Below are positions 1 through 7,971 of a DNA stretch of 64,000 nt, piece by piece. The notes below the pieces were generated by a model. The model did no database searches and was not told where the DNA came from. It saw only the letters and a program-made list of their open reading frames with translations. The stretch's first letter is position 1; every line of letters begins with the position of its first letter. The position numbers were made by a program, and so were the translations under genes. Source of the DNA: Limnobaculum parvum (GTDB lineage: Bacteria; Pseudomonadota; Gammaproteobacteria; Enterobacterales; Enterobacteriaceae); assembly GCF_003096015.2 (NCBI RefSeq), contig NZ_CP029185.2, forward strand, positions 3,010,001 to 3,074,000. The letters run 5' to 3'.

Positions 1-261
1 TAACTCAAACCTATAGAAAAATGACAAAATATTTCAAGCAGAAACAAGTTCAGAAAAAATGTGACATCTCCTGTGCGTCACTTATTAAGCCCATCCATTT
101 TCCTTATCACAACGGATGCTCAGGCCTTAGCTATTCTCTTCATTTATTCACTTTTGATGAGAAATATTTAATACCATCCCATAAAGCGTTGTAATAATGT
201 ATTTTATAAAGACGTTAATCACGCCGTCGATACCTAAAACCAGCAACAGAAGAAGTCAAAA
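1..261. other. Non-coding stretch, nothing recognised
   Basis: This AT-rich stretch at the left edge lies downstream of the leftward transporter gene and its terminator. I see no convincing reading frame, RNA gene or repeat. It may be the flank of a gene outside the window. Confidence 0.5.
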
Positions 262-300
262 TTAAAAAGCCTGAGTCCAGTGCAATACCGAACTCAGGCC
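262..300 (-). terminator. Rho-independent terminator of the MHS transporter gene
   Basis: Read on the minus strand, arms GCCTGAGT and ACTCAGGC (near 269-276 and 292-299) form a hairpin followed by a T-rich run, TTTTTAATTTT. It lies about 75 bases past the stop codon of the leftward transporter gene. Confidence 0.75.
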
Positions 301-372
301 CCATTCGACGATATTAAACTACCCAAGTTATCCGGGTCAGTTCCAATAACGTTTTTCTATTTACATCCCATC

Positions 373-1728
373 TTAATCAGCAATAACCGGTGAAGCGGAA
401 ATTGCGTCAGGCTGCTTTTTTGCTGTCCAACCTTTGTAAGCTAGGGGCAGGAAAGCAACCACGACAGCTAACAGGGAAACAATGCCTACATAGTAAGCGG
501 GTGCCATAGCACTTTGCTGTAACCATGCACCGGTGATCATTGGCGTTAAGCCACCAAATACCGCGTAAGCCAGATTGTAGGCAAATGATAGACCGGAGAA
601 ACGAATAGCCGGCGGGAATGCACGAGCACCGACAATTGGCGTAGTTGCAATCGCACCCACAAACAGCCCCATCAAACCATAATTAAACATCAATTCACCT
701 GCACCAATTTCTGGGTGCAATGAACTGTAAAAATGGTAGGCCGTTATTGCGAGACCACCCCAAGATACCGCCATACAAATACGTGTACCTAGCTTATCGC
801 TGATCCAGCCCCAGAAAATACATCCCAGAGTCAGCATAAATGTCGCTACGCAGTTAGCTTCCAGCGAAATGGTTCTATCCACGTGATACATCTTCTCTAC
901 CACCACTGAAGGGGTCATCAGAATAGTGACCACAATCGCCGTAGACAGAGACCAAGTCAGAATCGCGGTAATCCCACAGGCTTGTTTATGGCTCTTAATC
1001 ACGGTTTTAACCGGAAGTTCTTTCGCCAGTGCATGCTTCTCTGCCATCTCTTTAAAAATTGGCGTTTCTTGCAGGAATTTACGCAGGTACACCGAGATAA
1101 AACCGAATACACCACCCAAAATGAATGGAATACGCCATGCATATTCATTAATTTCTGCCGTGCTGTAGTTACGCTGAATCAAGATAGCCACAATCGAACC
1201 CAGCAGAATACCGCCGGTAATACCAGAGGTTAAGGTGCCAACACCTAAACCATAGCGCTGCTCAGGCGTATGCTCAGCAATAAATACCCATGCCCCCGGC
1301 ATTTCACCGCCAATTGCCGCACCCTGTAGAATACGCATCAACAGCAGAAGAATAGGTGCCATCACGCCAATGGAAGCGTAGGTCGGAAGCAGACCAATGA
1401 CCAACGTGGGTAACGCCATCAGGAAAATACTAAGAGTAAACATACGCTTACGACCGATCTTATCGCCGTAATGCGCCATAATAATCCCACCGAGCGGACG
1501 AGCCAGATAACCAGCAGCAAAAATACCCAGCGTTTTCATTTGGGCAAAAAATTCATTATCACCAGGGAAAAATAGATGAGTTAATGTTCCAGTAAAGAAA
1601 ACAAAGATAACGAAATCATAAAACTCTAGGGTGCCACCAAGGGAGGATAACCCTAAGGTCTTATAATCATTCTTATTCAACGGTCGCGCTTTTGGCTGGC
1701 CAGTTATTGTGGGGGAAGATGCTGTCAT
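373..1728 (-). CDS. MFS transporter, metabolite:H+ symporter (MHS) family
   Basis: A 451-residue polytopic inner-membrane protein of the major facilitator superfamily, in the ProP/ShiA/KgtP-like metabolite:proton symporter group. Visible marks are the early segment GGTLEFYDFVIF, the loop 2-3 motif HYGDKIGRKRM after the second helix, the RILQGAAIGGE segment in helix 4 and WRIPFILGG near the middle, all typical of MHS proteins. The substrate cannot be read from the sequence; family members carry betaine, shikimate, dicarboxylates or other organic acids. The gene stands alone with its own terminator, and no metabolic gene beside it suggests a substrate. The family call is firm, the substrate unknown. 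Confidence 0.85.
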   Translation of the reverse strand: MTASSPTITGQPKARPLNKNDYKTLGLSSLGGTLEFYDFVIFVFFTGTLTHLFFPGDNEFFAQMKTLGIFAAGYLARPLGGIIMAHYGDKIGRKRMFTLSIFLMALPTLVIGLLPTYASIGVMAPILLLLMRILQGAAIGGEMPGAWVFIAEHTPEQRYGLGVGTLTSGITGGILLGSIVAILIQRNYSTAEINEYAWRIPFILGGVFGFISVYLRKFLQETPIFKEMAEKHALAKELPVKTVIKSHKQACGITAILTWSLSTAIVVTILMTPSVVVEKMYHVDRTISLEANCVATFMLTLGCIFWGWISDKLGTRICMAVSWGGLAITAYHFYSSLHPEIGAGELMFNYGLMGLFVGAIATTPIVGARAFPPAIRFSGLSFAYNLAYAVFGGLTPMITGAWLQQSAMAPAYYVGIVSLLAVVVAFLPLAYKGWTAKKQPDAISASPVIAD

Positions 1729-2487
1729 TTGCTTGTAACCTGTTATCGAATTATTGTATTTGCGAAAATCTTGCCTAAAAATCTATTAATTAAATGTCCA
1801 AAAGTGACCAACGCGCACAGGTTCCGGAGCCGGAAAATAATTCAGGAATGCATATATCGTTCAGAGATATTCTGTCTCTGAAGGCACTCAATCCATTGAT
1901 TCGCGGTCAGTACTGCGTAGCTTTATGAATGGTCACTCGATACTAGTTATAGCAGTAAATTCGATATACTGTAAACCACACAACTGAAAATAGGTCATCA
2001 TGCTTTATTTATCAGCAAAATATAGAATATTTCACTGAATTATCCTTGTTTAAGAATGATTCATAACAAATAGCGTCAATTAAACCATTTATCGGAGGCA
2101 AAAAACACGCCGTTAAGCCCGCCATTGCAACACTTTGGTGAAAAATGTTAGCCAACGGTAAAGAGCAATATTCCCCAGACAGAAAATAAAATCAGCACAC
2201 TGATTCTTAGGCCCAATCCGCTGATTATTTTACGTTCAAAACGGATGAAATATCGCCACCATCAAAGATCCACCCATTATTTTCTTATAGCGATAAATGA
2301 AAATCTTATTTATCAATTTAATTTTCTTCCTATCTAGTAGATAGCTATTTATTACCTAAATAGAGTTAGGTAATACATATTCTATAATATATTTAAGATC
2401 ATCGTTTCACTATTCAGTGAAAAAAGCTATGATAAATGCGTGTTTTAAAATCTAATTAATTGATTTTAATAAAATGAGATAAACTTC
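1729..2487. other. Long AT-rich intergenic region
   Basis: This 759-base gap separates the leftward MHS transporter from the rightward orphan gene, so it must hold two divergent promoters. It is very AT-rich with many short A and T runs, most strongly from about 2280 to 2480. I see no reading frame, repeat or operator that I can name. Confidence 0.5.
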
Positions 2488-2811
2488 ATGGCTAAAGAAA
2501 TAATAGTATGTGGCGTCAGCATTAAAGTAAAAAATAGCGTCAGCATATACAATCAAATTGCCTCATTGAATTTAGATCAATCTTTTTCCGCAATAATTGA
2601 TTACCTTGATGAAGATTTGCTACAAATAGAGTTCAATAATGGCAATATTGTCGATATTGGTTGGTATCCCTCTTTTGATGAGCAAGGCGCATTCATTATC
2701 CATACCATTTCTGACAATAACTGGGATCAGCCCCACGCAAAATTTACTACTCGAAACAGTACCGACCTTATTACTCTGCTCAAACAGTCTATTACTATGG
2801 CATCAGCTTAA
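2488..2811 (+). CDS. Small orphan protein of unknown function
   Basis: A predicted acidic, soluble 107-residue protein without signal peptide or membrane segment. I do not recognise its family. The middle carries an aromatic stretch, GWYPSFDEQGAFIIH followed by NNWDQP, which looks like a beta-rich fold. The gene is much more AT-rich than the mannitol operon to its right and has no operon partner, so recent acquisition is plausible. Size, acidity and isolation resemble orphan immunity proteins of toxin systems, but no toxin gene is adjacent, so that is only a guess. The start is the first ATG after a long AT-rich leader, preceded by a weak GAGAT ribosome site. Confidence 0.6.
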   Translation: MAKEIIVCGVSIKVKNSVSIYNQIASLNLDQSFSAIIDYLDEDLLQIEFNNGNIVDIGWYPSFDEQGAFIIHTISDNNWDQPHAKFTTRNSTDLITLLKQSITMASA

Positions 2812-3035
2812 TCATACAGCCGATTTCTTTTATCAGGTTGCCCCTGCAAGCTTCTGATTTTTCTTATTGATATCCCAGCCCTACTTACAACACACCATTA
2901 CACCGCCCCGCTCAAAACAATTCGCCTAAAAACCAATACGTTGTAATTAAGTTACAGAAATAACAATACGCCATCGAAGCAGAGCGTTCGAAAAACAGCG
3001 TTACCCGTTGGAAAGGCGAGAAATGAAAAATACTT

Positions 3036-3051
3036 TGTGATTAAAGTCACA
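3036..3051. promoter_or_regulatory. CRP site 1 of the mtl control region
   Basis: TGTGA-TTAAAG-TCACA matches the CRP half-site consensus TGTGA-N6-TCACA in all ten defined positions. It is the most distal and best of four such sites upstream of mtlA. The E. coli mtl promoter also carries several CRP sites. Confidence 0.85.
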
Positions 3052-3079
3052 TTTAATAAACAAAAGCCACAAACAAAAT

Positions 3080-3095
3080 AGTGATTAACTTCACA
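3080..3095. promoter_or_regulatory. CRP site 2 of the mtl control region
   Basis: AGTGA-TTAACT-TCACA differs from the CRP consensus at one of ten defined positions. Its centre is 44 bases from that of site 1. Confidence 0.75.
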
Positions 3096-3152
3096 TAAAA
3101 ATCACGAATTCAGGATTTTCTTTAACATTGTTACTTTATTACAGGTGTTTTT

Positions 3153-3168
3153 TGTGATCAATGTCACC
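3153..3168. promoter_or_regulatory. CRP site 3 of the mtl control region
   Basis: TGTGA-TCAATG-TCACC differs from the CRP consensus only at its last base. Its centre is 73 bases from that of site 2. Confidence 0.75.
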
Positions 3169-3196
3169 AATAACCGTAGCGTGAGGGGGGGGGATA

Positions 3197-3212
3197 AGTG
3201 ATAAGCATCACA
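3197..3212. promoter_or_regulatory. CRP site 4 of the mtl control region (promoter-proximal)
   Basis: AGTGA-TAAGCA-TCACA differs from the CRP consensus at one position. Its centre is 44 bases from site 3. It would lie at -41.5, the class II position, if transcription starts near 3246. A run of nine G residues (3185-3193) sits just upstream. Confidence 0.75.
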
Positions 3213-3233
3213 AAATCCGCTCGGGATACGCGA

Positions 3234-3239
3234 GATAAA
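3234..3239 (+). promoter_or_regulatory. Candidate -10 element of the mtlA promoter
   Basis: GATAAA matches the -10 consensus TATAAT at four of six positions and is placed as expected for a class II CRP promoter using site 4. No good -35 hexamer is present, as is common at CRP-dependent promoters. The start site is inferred from spacing only. Confidence 0.4.
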
Positions 3240-3349
3240 AATGTCGTGATAGAGTCGGCCTGCATTGAAATTGATTGACGGTTTTTGGCGAAACCGTCCC
3301 GACTACTACTACGCGCACCAGTATCTGCGCGCACCTCGAGGGGTGTTTT

Positions 3350-5326
3350 ATGTTATCACCAAATATAAAGGTCAAGGTACAGAATTTTGGCCGCTTCCTC
3401 AGCAACATGGTGATGCCCAATATCGGCGCATTCATTGCCTGGGGGCTGATTACCGCTCTGTTTATTCGAACCGGTTGGCTACCGAACGATACATTAGCCA
3501 AACTGGTTGGCCCAATGATTACCTATTTGCTACCGCTGTTAATCGGCTATACCGGCGGGCGTCTGGTTGGCGACGAGCGCGGCGGCGTGGTGGGTGCGAT
3601 AACCACAATGGGTGTCGTTATCGGTGCTGATATGCCGATGTTCCTGGGTGCCATGATCGTAGGGCCGTTAGGGGGTTATGCCATTCGCCGTTTTGACCGC
3701 TGGGTTGACGGTAAAATCAAAAGCGGTTTTGAGATGTTAGTGAATAACTTCTCTGCCGGCATTATTGGTATGTTATTAGCTATTCTGGCCTTTATGGCAA
3801 TCGGCCCGCTGGTTGAATCGCTGTCTAAGATACTGGCTGCCGGGGTTAACATTATGGTGCAGAACAACCTGCTGCCGTTAACCTCTATTTTTGTTGAACC
3901 GGCAAAAATTCTATTCCTGAATAATGCCATCAACCACGGAATTTTCTCTCCGCTAGGCATTCAGCAGGCGACAGAGACCGGCAAATCCATCTTCTTCCTA
4001 ATTGAAGCTAACCCAGGGCCAGGGCTTGGGGTTCTGCTGGCCTATATGTTCTTTGGTAAAGGGAGTGCGAAGCTGTCTGCACCGGGTGCCGTGATCATCC
4101 ACTTCTTTGGTGGTATCCATGAGATCTACTTCCCCTATGTGTTAATGAACCCGCGTTTGATTATCGCGGTGATTTTGGGCGGAATGACCGGTGTATTTAC
4201 CCTAACGCTGTTTAATGCAGGACTGGTTTCTCCCGCGTCTCCCGGCTCTATTTTTGCCGTGCTGCTGATGACACCCAAGTCATCGTTAATCGGTGTGGTT
4301 CTGTCGATTCTGACTTCGGGTATTGTCTCGTTCTTGGCTTCCGCCGTGATGCTCAAGCGTGTACCTGCGGGGGAAGAAGAAGATAATGGCCTCGCAGATG
4401 CCACTCGCCGTATGCAAGGCATGAAACAACAATCCAAAGGTAATAAAGCACAAGGCGGTGCAGCCCAACCAACCATGCATAAAAGCGATATGGTAAAAGA
4501 CTTAAGCTATGTACGCACCATTATGGTTGCCTGCGATGCGGGTATGGGTTCCAGTGCTATGGGCGCTGGCGTATTACGCAAAAAAGTAAAAGATGCCGGG
4601 CTCAATCATATTACTGTTGCCAACTGTGCGATTAACAGCCTGCCAGACGGTGTCGATATGGTTATCACCCATCAAGACCTCACGCGCCGGGCTATGGATC
4701 ATGCCCCCCATGCCATACACATCTCGCTGAAAAACTTTCTCGACGGCCAGCTCTACAATGACTTAGCGGCCCGCCTGCTGGCAGCTAAACATCCGCAAGC
4801 GGCTAACGACAGTAAACTCATTACTCAAACCTTTGTCGCCGCTAACGATGACCATTTTGATCCCGCCAATCAGGAAGAAAATCTGTTTGAGCTGAGTGCC
4901 AACAACATCTTCCTTAATCTACAAGCTGACAATAAAGAGCAAGCGATTCGCTTTGCCGGTCAGATGTTGGTTAATGGTGGCTACGTAGAGCCCGACTATA
5001 TCGACGCGATGCTGGCCCGTGAAGCCTTAACCTCAACCTATCTTGGAGAATCCATTGCCGTTCCACACGGTACCGTAGAAGCCAAAGATCGCGTACTGCG
5101 TACTGGCGTAGTGATTTGTCAATATCCACAAGGCGTCTGCTTTGGTGATACACCGGACGAAATAGCCCGTCTGGTGATTGGTATCGCGGCGCGTAATAAC
5201 CAACATATTCAGGTGATTACACGCTTAACCAACGCGTTGGATGATGACGGCATTATTGAACGTTTGGCACAAACCAGCAGCGTACAGGAAGTATTAGACC
5301 TGCTGGCCGGTGAGCAGGCCGCGTAA
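3350..5326 (+). CDS. mtlA: PTS mannitol-specific EIICBA component
   Basis: This inner-membrane permease takes up D-mannitol and phosphorylates it to mannitol-1-phosphate using phosphate from HPr. The 658-residue protein has the usual order: membrane EIIC (about 1-340), EIIB with phospho-cysteine Cys395 in CDAGMGSS, and EIIA with active His573 in VPHGTVEAKD. The start at 3350 gives MLSPNIKVKVQNFGRF, which aligns with the E. coli N-terminus, and has GAGGGG (3338-3343) as ribosome site. A longer frame from 3275 adds 25 low-complexity residues upstream of that site and is rejected. It is first gene of mtlADR, behind four CRP-like sites, so catabolite control is expected. Confidence 0.97.
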   Translation: MLSPNIKVKVQNFGRFLSNMVMPNIGAFIAWGLITALFIRTGWLPNDTLAKLVGPMITYLLPLLIGYTGGRLVGDERGGVVGAITTMGVVIGADMPMFLGAMIVGPLGGYAIRRFDRWVDGKIKSGFEMLVNNFSAGIIGMLLAILAFMAIGPLVESLSKILAAGVNIMVQNNLLPLTSIFVEPAKILFLNNAINHGIFSPLGIQQATETGKSIFFLIEANPGPGLGVLLAYMFFGKGSAKLSAPGAVIIHFFGGIHEIYFPYVLMNPRLIIAVILGGMTGVFTLTLFNAGLVSPASPGSIFAVLLMTPKSSLIGVVLSILTSGIVSFLASAVMLKRVPAGEEEDNGLADATRRMQGMKQQSKGNKAQGGAAQPTMHKSDMVKDLSYVRTIMVACDAGMGSSAMGAGVLRKKVKDAGLNHITVANCAINSLPDGVDMVITHQDLTRRAMDHAPHAIHISLKNFLDGQLYNDLAARLLAAKHPQAANDSKLITQTFVAANDDHFDPANQEENLFELSANNIFLNLQADNKEQAIRFAGQMLVNGGYVEPDYIDAMLAREALTSTYLGESIAVPHGTVEAKDRVLRTGVVICQYPQGVCFGDTPDEIARLVIGIAARNNQHIQVITRLTNALDDDGIIERLAQTSSVQEVLDLLAGEQAA

Positions 5327-5390
5327 TAGTACGTATTGCAAAGTATCTACTGCCGCAGCCAGCCGTCTAGCTGCTGATACTTTGTCATTA

Positions 5391-5420
5391 GGGGCTGGTC
5401 CCCCAGCCCCTGTTTTTTTT
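5391..5420 (+). terminator. Rho-independent hairpin between mtlA and mtlD
   Basis: GGGGCTGG, loop TCCC and CCAGCCCC form a perfect eight-pair stem followed by TG and eight T residues. It lies between two genes of one operon, so it probably reduces rather than blocks transcription into mtlD. Confidence 0.85.
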
Positions 5421-5459
5421 ACGGTTTAGGTTTGAACACAGAATATTAAGGTTAACTTT

Positions 5460-6614
5460 ATGAAAGCAATACACTTTGGTGCAGGCAATATCGGGCGCGG
5501 GTTTATCGGTAAACTATTGGCCGATGCTCAGGCCGAGCTCACCTTTGCCGACGTTAATCAACCGTTGGTTGATCAACTGGCACATCAGCAAAGCTATCAA
5601 GTTAATGTCGTTGGTCAAGATGCCAGAATAGAGAAAGTCAGCCGCATCAGCGCAATTCACAGCGCCAGCCCGGATGCCATCCGCCAAATAGCTCAGGCAG
5701 ATATCATTACCACCGCCGTCGGCCCACAGGTGCTAGAAAAAATCGCAGGTACACTGGCACAAGGATTGATTGCTCGCTATCAACAGGGCAATCACCAGCC
5801 GTTAAACATCATAGCCTGTGAAAATATGGTGCGAGGCACCAGCCAGCTTAAACAGCATGTGATGCTGCAAATCCCGGAAGAGATGCAGAAGTGGATGGAG
5901 CAGAATATTGGTTTTGTGGATTCCGCCGTAGACCGTATTGTCCCGCCTAGCGAAGCGGCAAACGATCCGCTGGATGTCACGGTAGAAACCTTCAGCGAAT
6001 GGATTGTAGACAGCACTCAGTTTAAAGGGGCGTTGCCGCACATTGAAGGCATGGAGCCTACCGCCAATTTGATGGCCTATATAGAACGTAAGTTGTTTAC
6101 CTTAAATACCGGACATGCCATCACCGCCTATTTAGGCCAGTTGGCTGGCTACAAAACTATCCGTGACGCGATCCTCAATCCGGATATCCGCCAGAAAGTA
6201 AGCGCCGCCATGAAAGAGAGCGGTGCCGTGTTGATTCGGCGTTACGCATTCGATCCTGAGCAACATGCCGCCTACATTGATAAGATCCTCAGCCGTTTTG
6301 AGAATCCCTATTTGCATGACGACGTTGAACGAGTCGGCCGCCAACCTTTGCGTAAGCTAAGTGAAGGGGATCGGTTAATTAAACCGCTTCGTGGTACGCT
6401 GGAGTATGGTTTACCTCATCAAAATTTACTGCTTGGTATTGCTGCTGCTTTAAGCTATCGCAGTGATCAAGATCCCCAAGCGCAAGAGCTGGCAGCCATG
6501 CTGGCGTCGAAGGGAATTGAACAAACCCTGCTAGACGTTTGTCACCTTGAGGATCAACCCGAGGTTGTGGCTCAAATAACAAATGTGTATAACACCATGC
6601 AGCGTCAGGCTTAG
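5460..6614 (+). CDS. mtlD: Mannitol-1-phosphate 5-dehydrogenase
   Basis: A cytosolic NAD-dependent enzyme that oxidises mannitol-1-phosphate, the product of MtlA, to fructose-6-phosphate. The 384-residue protein opens with the dinucleotide-binding glycine motif HFGAGNIGRGFIG (about residues 5-17) and is close in length to E. coli MtlD (382). The active-site region holds IERKLFTLNTGHA, with the lysine and histidine typical of polyol-specific long-chain dehydrogenases. AAGGTTAA stands ahead of the ATG. The gene follows mtlA by 133 bases containing a strong terminator-like hairpin, so its level may be set separately from mtlA. Confidence 0.97.
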   Translation: MKAIHFGAGNIGRGFIGKLLADAQAELTFADVNQPLVDQLAHQQSYQVNVVGQDARIEKVSRISAIHSASPDAIRQIAQADIITTAVGPQVLEKIAGTLAQGLIARYQQGNHQPLNIIACENMVRGTSQLKQHVMLQIPEEMQKWMEQNIGFVDSAVDRIVPPSEAANDPLDVTVETFSEWIVDSTQFKGALPHIEGMEPTANLMAYIERKLFTLNTGHAITAYLGQLAGYKTIRDAILNPDIRQKVSAAMKESGAVLIRRYAFDPEQHAAYIDKILSRFENPYLHDDVERVGRQPLRKLSEGDRLIKPLRGTLEYGLPHQNLLLGIAAALSYRSDQDPQAQELAAMLASKGIEQTLLDVCHLEDQPEVVAQITNVYNTMQRQA

Positions 6615-6711
6615 CAGATGCCTGTATAATGTAAGTATGCACTTTTATGTAACAACATCAGGCAGCAATGTCTGCTATTCAGGTAAAAAGCTTTAGCTGG
6701 CAAAGTAAACT

Positions 6712-7248
6712 ATGGCAACGATGGAAGAGACACAGGTATTTGAAAACCGCATTCTGGAACGTTTGAATGCCAGATTAACGGTCAAAGGCTTTATCGAGGC
6801 TGCTGTCAGCCTGTTAGCCGATGCCGTCGATCTGTTGATCCTGCAGGTATTCCGCAAAGATGACTATGCCGTTAAGTATGCAGTTGAACCGTTGTTGGAG
6901 GGCTCAGGCCCTCTGGCCGCGCTTCCGGTACGCCTGAAGCTGATTTATGCCCTTGGCGTCATCACTCGCGATGAGTATGAAGATGTCGAGCTATTACTGG
7001 CGCTGAATAATGAACTGCTGAATATTCAGGATAATCTCAGCTTTACCGATGATGAAGTGCTGGGTCCGCTGCATATGCTGCACGGCATCACCCTGCCCCC
7101 ACCTCCGGTGCTAAACCTGCCGGAAGAGGTGATTGATGACAAGCTGGTGGATATGCAGCTTCAGCGGTATCAGCAGGCTATTCGATCGACGTTAGTTTTG
7201 TATATTACGGATTTGTTGTCGCGGTTGGGGCATAAGAAAGCTTTTTAG
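6712..7248 (+). CDS. mtlR: Mannitol operon repressor MtlR
   Basis: A 178-residue regulator that keeps the mtl operon low without mannitol; in E. coli it has no classical DNA-binding motif and its mechanism is unsettled. The central segment QVFRKDDYAVKYAVEPLL and the later FTDDEVLGP are near identical to E. coli MtlR. It is shorter at both ends than the E. coli protein (195 residues by memory). The ribosome site is weak and a second in-frame ATG at 6721 is possible. It is the last gene of the operon, 97 bases after mtlD, and is followed by a large repeat block with no clear terminator. Confidence 0.93.
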   Translation: MATMEETQVFENRILERLNARLTVKGFIEAAVSLLADAVDLLILQVFRKDDYAVKYAVEPLLEGSGPLAALPVRLKLIYALGVITRDEYEDVELLLALNNELLNIQDNLSFTDDEVLGPLHMLHGITLPPPPVLNLPEEVIDDKLVDMQLQRYQQAIRSTLVLYITDLLSRLGHKKAF

Positions 7249-7267
7249 ATGATCTATTTCTGCTACT

Positions 7268-7395
7268 GTGGCGATTCCGGCCGTAAATACGATGTTGCGT
7301 ATATCACCATCGTGCTCGGCCGGTAGACCGTCTGTACGTTGCTCTGGTGCGTCTACCTAGGCGCGCTCCGGCAGCCTCTCCCTCCGATTAGCATC
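7268..7395 (+). repeat. Family A intergenic repeat, copy 1 (short form)
   Basis: The core at 7277-7323 begins CCGGCCG and ends CGGCCGG, with inner arms CGATG and CATCG around GTATATCAC. The flank TAGACCGTCTGTAC follows, and the unit ends in TCCCTCCGATTAGC. The core recurs at 7422, 28889, 43646 (inverted), 59959 and 60133. This copy lacks the internal GCGGGCCAGCGC module. Confidence 0.85.
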
Positions 7396-7412
7396 GTTTA
7401 CTATTAGCCTCG

Positions 7413-7633
7413 GTGGCGATTCCGGCCGTAAATACGATATTGCATATATCACCATTGTGCTCGGCCGGTAGACCGTCTGTACTTGAGTGCAGAGTGCGTC
7501 GGGCCTAGCCGGGCTACGGGCAGTTATGAAACACCTTGCGGGCCAGCGCTAGCGCTGTTCAAACAGGCTTTCGCCTGTTTGTCGTTGGCTTACGCCAAGT
7601 CGACCCCCACGGCAACCTCTCCCTCCGATTAGC
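7413..7633 (+). repeat. Family A intergenic repeat, copy 2 (long form)
   Basis: The core at 7422-7468 is followed by TAGACCGTCTGTACTT, a GCGGGCCAGCGC anchor and a perfect hairpin, AAACAGGC-TTTC-GCCTGTTT (7561-7580). The copy then runs through AAGTCGACCCC to the terminal TCCCTCCGATTAGC. The core starts 145 bases after that of copy 1, so the two form an imperfect tandem pair. Confidence 0.85.
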
Positions 7634-7683
7634 AATACTAACTGTCAGTCAGGTGATTCATTCAGGTATTTATTTTTTTATAT

Positions 7684-7735
7684 TTTGCCCTTTGCCCTTT
7701 GCCCTTTGCCCTTTGCCCTTTGCCCTTTGCCCTTT
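7684..7735 (+). repeat. Heptamer microsatellite (TTTGCCC)7
   Basis: Seven exact copies of TTTGCCC are followed by a partial TTT. A single CCTTTGCCCTT-like motif opens the family B copy near 14806, and a related CCCTTTGCTCTTG opens the copy near 57750. The microsatellite therefore looks like an expanded edge of that repeat. Confidence 0.95.
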
Positions 7736-7876
7736 AGGTTAAAGCATCCGAATGTTGCCGAAGGAAGACCAGAGGCAGCACGAGCCGCATGGATGCGGCG
7801 AGAGGCATAGCGACGCCGGGAGCGGCTCTATGCCGGTGCGTTAAGCCGCTGGGCTGACTGAGGTTGCCGCCGCAAT
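7736..7876 (+). repeat. Family B-related repeat adjoining the tandem array
   Basis: This segment has the family B hairpin GCCGCAT-GG-ATGCGGC (near 7785-7800), which corresponds to GCCTCAT-GG-ATGAGGC in the copy at 14873. Modules such as GGTGCGTTAAG and CCGAAGGAAGA resemble the copy at 57749. It leads straight into the first 146-bp tandem unit. The GAATTCAG/CTGAATTC pair of the other copies is missing. Confidence 0.6.
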
Positions 7877-7971
7877 GCGACGGTCAACAATCGGCTGCGC
7901 AGGCGCGGGGAGTGCAGAGGGGCGTTCGCCCCAATGCCCCTTTGCTCGACGCAAACACCACCGTGTAGTGG

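Noticed and set aside
3185..3193. Nine-G tract as a phase-variation switch
   Set aside because: It is in a regulatory gap rather than a gene, and no variation can be shown from one sequence. Kept only as part of the mtl promoter note.
3275..3349. N-terminal extension of MtlA
   Set aside because: It lies upstream of the GAGGGG ribosome site and has no counterpart in E. coli MtlA.
7536..7742. Plus-strand open frame through family A copy 2 and the heptamer repeat
   Set aside because: Its product is only the translation of repeats (ALCPLPF units).
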